Below, one piece after another: positions 51,110 to 60,147 of a DNA stretch of 64,000 nt. Source of the stretch: Mucilaginibacter paludis DSM 18603 (GTDB lineage Bacteria; Bacteroidota; Bacteroidia; Sphingobacteriales; Sphingobacteriaceae); assembly GCF_000166195.2 (NCBI RefSeq), contig NZ_CM001403.1, positions 2,622,432 through 2,686,431 of the forward strand, in the 5' to 3' direction. Positions within the stretch are counted from its first letter, which is position 1, and every line of letters starts with the position of its first letter. The position numbers and the translations under genes are program-made. Under the pieces are notes generated by a model. That model had not been told where the DNA came from, searched no databases, and worked only from the letters and a program-made list of their open reading frames with translations.

Positions 51110-51646
51110 TTAGTTTAAAGCTGGTGCTAACGGCCAATCGACAGGAATATCTGTTAAGGCGTGCAGGTAATTGGAGATGATCTTATCACCGATCACCATG
51201 GTTACATCGATCAGGCTTGCTTCAGTATAACCGGCAGCGTAAAAATTTTCTAAAACTTCAGAGCTAACACGACCGCGATTTTCTGTTGTAGCCTTAACCA
51301 GTTTAGCTAAAGCATCTAATTTAGCGTCAAAACCGACATCGGCCCTGCGTATATCCAGGATCTGCTCGTCGGTAAAGCCATTCATTTTTGCGAATTGCGT
51401 ATGAGCGCTCAGGCAATAAGAGCAGTTGTTTACCTGGCTCACTACGAGGTTGATCACCTCGCGCTCTTTGGCACGGATGGACGTCTTACCGTTTTGGAGA
51501 GCGAGGTAGTTGCCTAATGCATTTTCAGAATGAGCAAAAATAGCATATAAGTTAGGTACGAAACCTACCATGCCATTCAGGCTTTCAAAAATAGCCTGGT
51601 TAGCGGGAGATACTTGTTCTTTAGTTGGGATTGGGAAATTTTTCAT
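51110..51646 (-). CDS. AhpD-like (carboxymuconolactone decarboxylase family) protein
   Basis: A 178-residue helical protein with the redox motif CSYCLSAH (CxxC-x3-H, about residue 86), as in AhpD-type alkylhydroperoxidases. Start chosen at ATG 51646 (MKNFPIPTKEQ). Likely cytoplasmic peroxidase-related activity. It lies 95 nt downstream of an AraC regulator gene on the same strand, which probably controls it. Confidence 0.88.
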   Translation of the reverse strand: MKNFPIPTKEQVSPANQAIFESLNGMVGFVPNLYAIFAHSENALGNYLALQNGKTSIRAKEREVINLVVSQVNNCSYCLSAHTQFAKMNGFTDEQILDIRRADVGFDAKLDALAKLVKATTENRGRVSSEVLENFYAAGYTEASLIDVTMVIGDKIISNYLHALTDIPVDWPLAPALN

Positions 51647-51741
51647 TGCTGTATTTTCAATTGCGTTGTTTTTATTGAACAATACAAAGGTGCAACAGCA
51701 GGCACCCCTAATGAATAGACAGAGTTCCCGATGGCATGTAA

Positions 51742-52605
51742 CTATTGCCCGATATTTAAAGACGATTTTGAATTCCTAAAATCAGTAGGGGATAAACCGC
51801 TTTGTTTTTTAAAGAAGTTACTGAAATAGGCGGCATCATCATAACCCAAATCATAGGCTATCTCTTTGGCAGATTTATCGGTGTACATCAGCAGGCGCTT
51901 AGCCTCCAGAATAATACGCTCCTGTATTGCAGCCAATGGCGATTTATGATTGTATAGCGCAAAGTAGTTAGCCAACGTTTTTGGCGACTTGTTTAACTGA
52001 TCGGCATAAAATTGCACGGTATGTTCTTTACGGTAATTGTTTTCAACCATGACGTTAAACGTTCGCAACACATCCAGCTTATCATCTGTTATGGCTTTAT
52101 TGGTAAGGTATTGTTTTTTGGCCAGGCGGGTAATGATGATGATTAACCGCTTCAGGATCATTTGAAGCATATCTCTTTGAATAATATCCTTATCATCAAA
52201 TTCGTCAATGAATACTTCTAATAACAGGGTTAGCTTTTTTTGCTGCTGCTCATCTAAGTTGATAAACATCGTATCTGCCGATCCGTAAAAAAGAAAACCT
52301 ACACAGCTTACTTCTTTATCATGATCGACAATACAATAAAAATTGCGATTGTATTGCCAGGCAATGATCTGTTCTGTTTTCTCAAAGCTAAAGCTTTGAT
52401 TCACCATTAACGGCAAAACTGATTGCGACGGAAAAGTACTGGTTACGCCGTCGATGGTTACTTTTTGATCAGCTCCGTTATTCCAGGCAATGGTTAAAAA
52501 TTTATCCTTACGGTCGCGCTGGAAAAACAGACGGTCAAAATCAGATTCATTAATGGTAAGGTGTAGTTCACCGGCGGACACCGGATCGAGATAATGTAAT
52601 TTCAT
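51742..52605 (-). CDS. AraC-family transcriptional regulator
   Basis: A 287-residue regulator starting at ATG 52605 (MKLHYLDPVSAGE). N-terminal cupin-like part, then the AraC double HTH: YADQLNKSPKTLANYFALYN and AKEIAYDLGYDDAAYFSNFF, ending SGLSPTDFR. An exact -7 box (TATCTTTG) precedes it. Probable activator of the AhpD-like gene. Confidence 0.88.
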   Translation of the reverse strand: MKLHYLDPVSAGELHLTINESDFDRLFFQRDRKDKFLTIAWNNGADQKVTIDGVTSTFPSQSVLPLMVNQSFSFEKTEQIIAWQYNRNFYCIVDHDKEVSCVGFLFYGSADTMFINLDEQQQKKLTLLLEVFIDEFDDKDIIQRDMLQMILKRLIIIITRLAKKQYLTNKAITDDKLDVLRTFNVMVENNYRKEHTVQFYADQLNKSPKTLANYFALYNHKSPLAAIQERIILEAKRLLMYTDKSAKEIAYDLGYDDAAYFSNFFKKQSGLSPTDFRNSKSSLNIGQ

Positions 52606-52627
52606 GAATCCTGGAATGAAGCAATTG

Positions 52628-52635
52628 CAAAGATA
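52628..52635 (-). promoter_or_regulatory. -7 box (TATCTTTG) of the AraC gene
   Basis: Exact match to TAnnTTTG, 22 nt before the start at 52605. Confidence 0.55.
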
Positions 52636-52812
52636 GTAATTGTATCGATCAGCTTTATTTTTATAGCAGTGGAAGATCAAATAGCTTATTTTCCTGATCG
52701 ATTACTGATCCAAAATCGGGATCAAAACGGCCATATTTTTGAAATAAAAAAAATGCAAGCGACCGTTTTCCTTAACAGGTTCGGGTTATAATAATCGTTC
52801 CCGTCGTTCCCT

Positions 52813-53100
52813 TTAAATTGCTGGATGGATAAATCCCGTTAAAATTATCGTCGCCATAAATACCAAGCTCAATATCATTATCCCGCCTTTACTCGTCAGA
52901 AAGCGGACTACCGGCTCCTCATAACTTTTATTCAGGAAGAAATGTCCCGGTAAAAACGGCCAGTAAACCCTGCCATATATACGCTTATCCATCTGACAGC
53001 CTAAAACTATTATTCCAATATTTAGTACCAATAAAACAGAGATGGCCCAATAGGTTGCTTGCATCATAAAGTCTTTTAAAAAAGGAAGGCGTTTCCACAC
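52813..53100 (-). CDS. Small two-helix membrane protein, unknown
   Basis: A protein of up to 95 residues with two membrane helices (YWAISVLLVLNIGIIVLGC and GGIMILSLVFMATIILTGF) joined by a soluble loop. The longest frame begins with GTG 53100; ATG 53077 would give an 87-residue form starting right before the first helix. No family recognised. Confidence 0.5.
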   Translation of the reverse strand: MWKRLPFLKDFMMQATYWAISVLLVLNIGIIVLGCQMDKRIYGRVYWPFLPGHFFLNKSYEEPVVRFLTSKGGIMILSLVFMATIILTGFIHPAI

Positions 53101-53263
53101 TGCCTTCTATTGTTAAATTTTATTTAAGGGATCATGTTCTGTAAGCCAAACGGATGTTTTGCACCAACACCTGAAATTCATGCATTTCCACTGAAATATC
53201 CTTTTTAGTTCTTTCAGGTTTTTACCTATGAAGTGAATTTTAACATTATCCTTGCATTTTGTA

Positions 53264-54382
53264 TTATTCTATATAATATTCAGATCCTACCTTTTTGAAT
53301 TGCCCATCACCATCGCTTTTCGAACCTCCCTTCAAGCTGTCGTGTTTTAACTGTTTAGTAATCTCCAATAAGACTTCTTCAAGTGGTTCATCTGCAAGAT
53401 TTAATGATACCGGAAAATTAAGCAAGCTTTGTTTAGCATTTATCGATACATCATATTTACGACTAAGCGATGCGATCACATTTTGAAGTGGCTCGTTATC
53501 AAACACCAGATGCCCAACTCTCCAGGATGCGGAAATAGCAGCATTTTCAACAGGAATCTTTAACAGAGGACGATAGGATGCTTTAACAGTAGCTGAAATA
53601 TTTGCTCCTGAATCTTTTATTTGAGGTGCCAATGCTGTTGGCCGTTGGGTCAATATTTTTACCATTGCCCTATCTCCATTAAAATAAGCTTTTTCATTAG
53701 GTTTTAAGTACAGCGTATCTTGCTTCTTGTTCTTAATAATACCGGCATTCCCTGTTGTCAGCATTACTTTTCCTTCCAATAGCGTTACTTCAATTGCTTT
53801 ATTTGAATCATAAGCATTTACATTGAATTTTGTTCCTAAAACCTTTGTTGTCAAATTTCGTGTGTGCACTAAAAAAGGGTGCTTCTTATCCTTTGCAACC
53901 TCAAAATAGGCTTCTCCTTCTAAATAAACCTCTCTTGTAGTGGCCCCGTCAAATGATTGCGGACACCTGAATTTACTGTCTGCATTCAGCCAAACCAATG
54001 TGCCGTCACTTAAGATAATCTTGCTTAGATTCCCGCGTTTAGTATGATAGTTATTATAAGCCAAATTCTCCGATTGTGAATTTCGATTAAAAAACCAAAT
54101 ACTTACCGATACAATGGCAGTTAGCATTGCTGCTACGGCAGCATATCTTTTCCAGTTAAATCTTCGTACTTCTACTGTATCAGGTAATTTGTTAAGGCGC
54201 TGGTGGATATTTTGGAACATTTCCTGCCCTGTAAAACCAATTTCTTCTGTACTCAATATATCATCAATTGATGAGCCGGAGTCTTGCTCTTCGTAATATG
54301 CTTCTACAAATCTTTTTTCGACGTCCGTTGCGTTCCCGGCCAGGTATTTCTTTACTAAAAGCGTAAATTCCTTTTTATCCAT
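53264..54382 (-). CDS. FecR-family anti-sigma regulator
   Basis: A 372-residue FecR protein: N-terminal cytoplasmic sigma-binding part, one membrane helix (YAAVAAMLTAIVSVSIWFF, about residue 85), FecR domain (RGNLSKIILSDGTLVWLNAD, GEAYFEVAKD, VLGTKFNVNAY) and a C-terminal DUF4974-like STN-type domain (LVFDNEPLQNVIASLSRKY). It lies 50 nt after a TonB receptor, with no sigma gene beside it. Normally the order is sigma, FecR, receptor. Confidence 0.92.
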   Translation of the reverse strand: MDKKEFTLLVKKYLAGNATDVEKRFVEAYYEEQDSGSSIDDILSTEEIGFTGQEMFQNIHQRLNKLPDTVEVRRFNWKRYAAVAAMLTAIVSVSIWFFNRNSQSENLAYNNYHTKRGNLSKIILSDGTLVWLNADSKFRCPQSFDGATTREVYLEGEAYFEVAKDKKHPFLVHTRNLTTKVLGTKFNVNAYDSNKAIEVTLLEGKVMLTTGNAGIIKNKKQDTLYLKPNEKAYFNGDRAMVKILTQRPTALAPQIKDSGANISATVKASYRPLLKIPVENAAISASWRVGHLVFDNEPLQNVIASLSRKYDVSINAKQSLLNFPVSLNLADEPLEEVLLEITKQLKHDSLKGGSKSDGDGQFKKVGSEYYIE

Positions 54383-54432
54383 AAATATATAGTATCAAAA
54401 ATACATCAATCTCCTATGCAGCTTGCAAAATA

Positions 54433-57400
54433 TTAAAAATTATATCGCACACCTACTTGCATCTGCCATCTTGATTGGTTTATATCTACTTGGTACGGAG
54501 TTGACGGCTTTTCCCAAACATAGATAGGATAACCTGCTGTGGTAGTCCCGGTTGGTCTTAAGCCAACACTTGCCGAAGAATTGAACAAATCAGACGAAAA
54601 ATACACCTTGCCCCAGTTCCTATTCAGCAAATTGGTTAAGTTAAAAACATCCAGGCTTACCGTAACGGAACGGTTAAATTTAGAAGACAGCTTTATTGTT
54701 TCTGATACGCGCATATCTGCATTGATATTCCATGGCGTACGCGCACCGTTTCGCTGTGTAAATTCTCCCCTATGATCTTTCAAATATGGTACCGACCGGA
54801 TGTATTGCTCAAATTCCTGGGCCTGATCGGCTGCTGTTTTATAGGCTATAGTATTATTAGATAGCAGCACGTTACCGGTTTGAAAAAAATTAATGATCTC
54901 GCCGGAGGTTGGTATATATGCCAGGGTTACCTGCTGACCTGTATTTTGAATATTGATTGGGGTATTTACAAAGCCGTAAGTAAAGGGAGAGCCTGACGAG
55001 CCACTAAAAAACAAGCTTACATTTGTTTGATATCTTTTTTGGGCACCATAAGCAACCCGATAATTAACGGCGCTTATTATCCTATTTCGAATATCAAAAT
55101 TGGAGTAGGCAAGTTGCGGATTATTGGGGTTCAAAGCCTGGTTTAGCTGCCAGTTGGATTCCATCGAGTTACGAATGCCGTTTGCCAAATCTTTTGATAC
55201 ACCATAGGTATACGCGGCCATCACATCAAGACCAAAAGGAAAAGTTTTGGTTAACTGACCGGTAATGCTGTACCGATAACCCTGATGCGTGTTGGACAGC
55301 AAGTACATTGATGTAAATATAGGGTTATTTGATTTTCCTGAGAAAACAGGCTGTTGTTGATTAATATCGTACTGGTAATAGGATGCGCTATCCTGCTGAT
55401 TGATTTGTTTGAACTGTACGTCGTAGATAGTCTTGGTGTAAATACCTTCTATAGTAAATTTGTAGCCAGACCCGGCATCCACATCTAAGCCAAGGCTTGT
55501 ACGCCATACCTGCGGCATCTTAAAATTGTTATCAACCAGGTCAACTTGCGTCGGTCCGTTTGCATCCAGAGCCGATTGACCATTTTCATTCACAGCAGTT
55601 CCGGCTATGCCGGTACCCGACGGCTTCCTTGGATCGGTACCGGGATTAGGAACCGTAGGTGGCACAGGGGGGACGGCTGTTGGATTGCCTGTGTAATTGT
55701 ATCTTTTATCAAAAGCGCCATATGTATTGCCGTTATTGTAAAAAGCGTAGCCGAGCCATGCAAATGGTATGCGCCCGGTAAATAAACCAGAGCCACCTCT
55801 TAACACCACTTTTTTATCTGCATTGATATCGAAATTAAAACCAATGCGCGGCGATACCTGTATTTGTCCAAAGTAATTGTTTGTTATTGCTGACGGCTGT
55901 GTGTAAGTGTAAGTTGTCCCGTAAAACAAGTCTTGCTGCGCGTTGGCGGTTTTTATAGACAGTGGTTGTTTATTTGGCAAATCGACCATATCCAGCCGAA
56001 GCCCCGGAATAAGTTTAAAACGATTTGAAAATATAATTTCGTCCTCTGCGTAAACGCTGTACATATTTACTTTAAATGCTGCCGATGGATGATTAAGGAT
56101 ATAGTTTCGATCTTGGTTTGCGTACAAAAAGTTCCCTCTTATCCTGCTGGGGTTGCCCGCTAAAAAATCATCGACGTTGGCATAATCCACACGACCGTTT
56201 GGCGAATTTACAAAACCATATGTGATATTATAAAGTTCATTGTGTGTTCCTATTGTGATAGTATGATTACCTTTAAATATGGTAAAATTATCAGTCAGCT
56301 CCAGGCTTTTTTGCTTCATATTAAAAATACTTGCTTCGCGGTCGGTACCCAGCAATATAGTTGTGCCAAGCGTGCGGCCGCCAATTTGTATTTGCGGGTA
56401 GTAAGCGTAAGATAAGGGATCACGATAATCATGAACCGTTGTATAGCCCACCACGAGGTTATTTGCCATTACACTGTTAAAGCGGGATTTCAACTCGGCA
56501 ACGGTTGCCACCTGGTTATTGTGCTGGGTATAATCGATACTTGAAAACCTGAAGTTTTGATCATCCCGGGTAAGGTTTGTTGCATTAGAGTTAACTACAT
56601 TGCTACGCACAGCCAACTGGTGCTTATCAGAAATGTTCCAATCAATCCTGTTAAAAAACTTAGTAGATTTTGAGTAAATATTGTATGCACCTGCCGTTCC
56701 GGGATCAAACCCAAAGCCACTGTTTTTGTAATAATTAATGATGTTATTGGCATCTGAGGTTGTCAAAATAGCCTGAACCGCGGGCGATGCAATCGTTTGG
56801 GCAAGCGGCTCTCTTCTATCGGTAAGCTCTTCGTTGGTAAAAAAGAATAATTTATCTTTAATGAGAGGAAAGCCAACGCGAAACCCGGTCTGAAGATCGT
56901 GAAAACTGCTTGATAAACGACCTGTCCCGCCGGCATAATCAGTACCTGTAAGTGTATTGTTGCGCCCAAAAGCGTAAACCGAACCTTCTATATTATTTGT
57001 ACCGCTACGTGTTACGGCATTGATGCTGCCACCTGTAAAGTTACCAATCTTGACATCGTACGGTGCTACATAAACTTGTATATCCTGTATCGCATCGATA
57101 GAGATTGGGTTGGTTCGCGTAGAGCTGCCTATCTGGCCTGAAGTACCTGTCTGGCCGCCAAGCGAGGGGCTAAAGCCAATCGCATCATTATTGATTGCAC
57201 CATCTATAGTTACATTATTATATCTGAAGTTAGTACCAACAAATGAATTGCCGTTGTATTGCGGGGTAAGCCGTGTATAATCCTGAAAACTGCGAGAACT
57301 GGCCGGCAGGTTACGTAAACGGTTTGATGATATATTTAAACCGGTTCCGGTAACATTTGCGCGGGGCGCCCCCGTGCTTTTGATAACAACCTCGTTTAAG

Positions 57401-57771
57401 GTTTGCGCGTTTGATTTTAGCGTAAAATCTATCGAAGCGTTGGCACCCAAACCAATGTTAACGTTTTCACGCGATTGGCCTTCAAACCCAATGAATACAA
57501 TACTGATAACATATGGGCCACCTACTCTTAAATTCACCAGCGAGTACCTGCCAAACTCGTTGCTTGAGGTTACATATTTTGTGCCGGTAGGTAAATGCAC
57601 GGCGGTAATAGTTGCCCCCGGCAAAAACCCGCTGGTTTCATCGTTAATTTTTCCGCTTAACGAACCTGTGGTTTCCTGAGAATATCCTTTCAATATGCTC
57701 AGGCATACCAGCAGCATTATCGTTACGACATACCTGGCGGTATTTATAAAATGATAAGATTTAGATTGCAT
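54433..57771 (-). CDS. TonB-dependent receptor with CarboxypepD-regulatory domain (Oar-like)
   Basis: A 1112-residue outer-membrane receptor. Start placed at ATG 57771, right after the upstream stop; an earlier ATG at 57783 overlaps that gene. Signal peptide, CarboxypepD-like domain (GSLSGKINDETSGFLPGATI), plug (LNEVVIKS, then RSFQDYTRLTPQYNG, GGSINAVTRSGTN) and a long barrel ending RWQMQVGVRYNF. This Oar-like type often handles proteins or peptides. It is the sixth gene of a lipoprotein operon. Confidence 0.92.
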   Translation of the reverse strand: MQSKSYHFINTARYVVTIMLLVCLSILKGYSQETTGSLSGKINDETSGFLPGATITAVHLPTGTKYVTSSNEFGRYSLVNLRVGGPYVISIVFIGFEGQSRENVNIGLGANASIDFTLKSNAQTLNEVVIKSTGAPRANVTGTGLNISSNRLRNLPASSRSFQDYTRLTPQYNGNSFVGTNFRYNNVTIDGAINNDAIGFSPSLGGQTGTSGQIGSSTRTNPISIDAIQDIQVYVAPYDVKIGNFTGGSINAVTRSGTNNIEGSVYAFGRNNTLTGTDYAGGTGRLSSSFHDLQTGFRVGFPLIKDKLFFFTNEELTDRREPLAQTIASPAVQAILTTSDANNIINYYKNSGFGFDPGTAGAYNIYSKSTKFFNRIDWNISDKHQLAVRSNVVNSNATNLTRDDQNFRFSSIDYTQHNNQVATVAELKSRFNSVMANNLVVGYTTVHDYRDPLSYAYYPQIQIGGRTLGTTILLGTDREASIFNMKQKSLELTDNFTIFKGNHTITIGTHNELYNITYGFVNSPNGRVDYANVDDFLAGNPSRIRGNFLYANQDRNYILNHPSAAFKVNMYSVYAEDEIIFSNRFKLIPGLRLDMVDLPNKQPLSIKTANAQQDLFYGTTYTYTQPSAITNNYFGQIQVSPRIGFNFDINADKKVVLRGGSGLFTGRIPFAWLGYAFYNNGNTYGAFDKRYNYTGNPTAVPPVPPTVPNPGTDPRKPSGTGIAGTAVNENGQSALDANGPTQVDLVDNNFKMPQVWRTSLGLDVDAGSGYKFTIEGIYTKTIYDVQFKQINQQDSASYYQYDINQQQPVFSGKSNNPIFTSMYLLSNTHQGYRYSITGQLTKTFPFGLDVMAAYTYGVSKDLANGIRNSMESNWQLNQALNPNNPQLAYSNFDIRNRIISAVNYRVAYGAQKRYQTNVSLFFSGSSGSPFTYGFVNTPINIQNTGQQVTLAYIPTSGEIINFFQTGNVLLSNNTIAYKTAADQAQEFEQYIRSVPYLKDHRGEFTQRNGARTPWNINADMRVSETIKLSSKFNRSVTVSLDVFNLTNLLNRNWGKVYFSSDLFNSSASVGLRPTGTTTAGYPIYVWEKPSTPYQVDINQSRWQMQVGVRYNF

Positions 57772-57772
57772 A

Positions 57773-58672
57773 TTAATATTCATAATTGAAGGAGCGCTTG
57801 CCTGAATAATTGAATTGTATATCGTTAAACTTCTCGTCAACTTTAAATGGGAGCCCTTTACTGTTGTATTGGTATGTGCGCAAAGCGCGATAAACAGTTA
57901 TGGTATCTAAGGTTGGCACCGACCCACCGGAAGATGGATTAAGTATGGTACCTACCAATTGGGCTGATGTAATATTGTTTTTGTTTACAAGCGCTGCAAA
58001 CTCACCCGGCAAGGTGCTGCTACTTTGCAAATATGGTAATCCAGAAAAAGGATTGGGCTTATCATCGAAGCTATAAAAGCTGTATTGTTTTAGTGTGGCC
58101 CTGCCCTGCAAATCAAGTTGGTTTTTAATGATTTTTACAACGTTGCCCCCTGTTACATCGTATGTAAACAGGTATTGGTACCGTATGGCAAAACTCAGCG
58201 GCTTTTTAACAGAATCCAAAACGCCAGTTAGCTTACCGGCAGCATCATAATTAAAAACTAATTTGCCGGTATCGCTAAGCGTGGTATAATCTACCCTTGC
58301 AGGTTTACCGCTTGTATTGTAGAATATTGTTTGTACACCCTGGTTATTAGCAACCGATTTTATTAATTTATCGCCGTTGTATTGTAAACTGAATGACAAT
58401 AAATTTTGACCTGATCTTTGAAACAGGTTGGTTATTTTGCCATCATTGTTATACGAAAACGTAAATGTGTTAACGGGTAATACGTCATAATCGCTTAGTA
58501 AAAGATCGTAGCGCGATAACTGGCCATTAGGTGATGCTTCGGCTGCCGTTGGCTCAACCCCTTTTTTACATCCTGCAAAAACAAACGCTAATGTTATAAA
58601 TAAAAGCAAACAAGTTTTTTGCAGCAAACCCGCCGGAGTATCAGGATAATTTTCAGCGTAATTTTTTTTCAT
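57773..58672 (-). CDS. Lipoprotein with YD/RHS-like repeats
   Basis: A 299-residue lipoprotein with lipobox FAGC (about residue 34). The mature part has repeated beta units such as YNNDGKITNLFQRSG, YNTSGKPARVDYTT, YDAAGKLTGVLD and YNSKGLPFKVDEKF, reminiscent of YD/RHS-type repeats. Its stop lies 1 nt before the TonB receptor start. Probably surface-exposed and part of the receptor complex. Confidence 0.7.
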   Translation of the reverse strand: MKKNYAENYPDTPAGLLQKTCLLLFITLAFVFAGCKKGVEPTAAEASPNGQLSRYDLLLSDYDVLPVNTFTFSYNNDGKITNLFQRSGQNLLSFSLQYNGDKLIKSVANNQGVQTIFYNTSGKPARVDYTTLSDTGKLVFNYDAAGKLTGVLDSVKKPLSFAIRYQYLFTYDVTGGNVVKIIKNQLDLQGRATLKQYSFYSFDDKPNPFSGLPYLQSSSTLPGEFAALVNKNNITSAQLVGTILNPSSGGSVPTLDTITVYRALRTYQYNSKGLPFKVDEKFNDIQFNYSGKRSFNYEY

Positions 58673-58739
58673 TGGTAATCTGTTTTTATCTGTTAACCGC
58701 GCTATAATGTTTTATACATTACAACTGGTATTAATTATA

Positions 58740-60116
58740 TTATTTTGGAAAGAAAACGGAATTAACACCTGCCCTTTGATAATTGATGCAAGACCTAAAC
58801 CCGAGATAGTACGTTTGGGCTACTCCATTTACATCCTGGAAAAGATTCTGATCCACGGCAATTGGTATAGTACATATAGCGGGGTGAAAATTGGTGCCGT
58901 CTGATCTCACCAGCCAACTGTCTATATCGGTGCCGGTTAATGGTTGTCCTGTGGTACTATAGGTATAATCGGCCTTAGGGAACTGGTTGAACACAGCAAG
59001 CCAATCGCCAATTGCTACCGGAATGCTACCAGTGGCGCTTGATTGACCCGCACGGTAGGCCAGTACCCTGTAGTAACGCGGCACCCTTGTTTTGCCGGCG
59101 GCGCGTGTGGTATCGGGCTTACCGGTAGTTTTGTTTATGCGCATATTGGCCGCCACATTGATTTCATAAAAAGGCTCATCAACGGTCGACTGGTAACGCT
59201 GCAGCCCTTTTACTACCGGAACCTCGGCTCCTACGCTATCTATCGTATTAGACACACCTCCGCCCTGCATGCTGTATATACCAGGGCGTAGCCCATACAA
59301 AGGCGCTATGTAAATATCAAGCGAACCTGTGCTTTGATTTACACTTTGATCGGCATAAGCGGGCGTAACGTTTATAAACCTGATATAAGCCGACGAATCT
59401 TTAAACCGGGGTAAATGATCAGGATGGTCCTTTATGGTGACGATATCAAACTGGTTAGAAAAATAGTTAACCGCCTCATTAATATTATATATAGGCAAAG
59501 CTGAATTGACATTATTATTCTCTGCCGATACAAATTGCTTGGCAACCGCTTTATTAACCAATAAAAACGTTTGTATGGCCCCCCCCTCTAAAGTAACAGA
59601 CTGATCAAAAAACTTACTACCTCTTACCAATATCGGGTTGCCAAACACGCTTGACTTTATTACGCTGTAAAAGGTCAGATTATGTTGTGAGGTCGGCAGG
59701 GCCGCCCAATTGTAATAGTTAACATTATCTATAATTGGCGCCAGCGCTGTACGGCCGGTAGGATTTGGAAAAGTTGCATAGGTGCTGCCGGGCTTATTGC
59801 TAAAACCATATGTACCGGCAAAGTTTAAGGGCGAGTTATCCGTCCAGCCGCCAGATGGGTAATTAATAGTGGTGGTACTGTTTTGGGCGGGGTCTGGCTG
59901 GTATAATGAGCCGTCGGGGTTGTGTATCACCGAATCACCGTTGGCATTTACCTTTCCGTCTAAATAAAACTGAACCTGCCCGTTACCCGGCGCATCAATA
60001 ACCACCAAACGGGTATAAGCGTTTGCAAATTCGGGCGATACTACCACCTCGCGTTTACATCCGGATATGGTAATCAGCAACACTATTGCCCATTTATGTT
60101 TGAAATATATTTTCAT
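58740..60116 (-). CDS. DUF4397-domain lipoprotein
   Basis: A 458-residue lipoprotein; signal ends at ITISGC. Contains DUF4397-like sequence (AYIRFINVTPAYADQSVNQ, SLDIYIAPLYGLRPGIYS). Cotranscribed with the IPT/TIG and YD-type lipoprotein genes. Function unknown; probably part of a surface complex with the TonB receptor. Confidence 0.75.
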   Translation of the reverse strand: MKIYFKHKWAIVLLITISGCKREVVVSPEFANAYTRLVVIDAPGNGQVQFYLDGKVNANGDSVIHNPDGSLYQPDPAQNSTTTINYPSGGWTDNSPLNFAGTYGFSNKPGSTYATFPNPTGRTALAPIIDNVNYYNWAALPTSQHNLTFYSVIKSSVFGNPILVRGSKFFDQSVTLEGGAIQTFLLVNKAVAKQFVSAENNNVNSALPIYNINEAVNYFSNQFDIVTIKDHPDHLPRFKDSSAYIRFINVTPAYADQSVNQSTGSLDIYIAPLYGLRPGIYSMQGGGVSNTIDSVGAEVPVVKGLQRYQSTVDEPFYEINVAANMRINKTTGKPDTTRAAGKTRVPRYYRVLAYRAGQSSATGSIPVAIGDWLAVFNQFPKADYTYSTTGQPLTGTDIDSWLVRSDGTNFHPAICTIPIAVDQNLFQDVNGVAQTYYLGFRSCINYQRAGVNSVFFPK

Positions 60117-60147
60117 TTATCTCTCTTTTTTATCTATTAAGGATATT

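Noticed and set aside
53101..53263. Short minus-strand frame with a helical-looking peptide
   Set aside because: Only 26 codons after a stop and no start codon; too little to support a gene or remnant.
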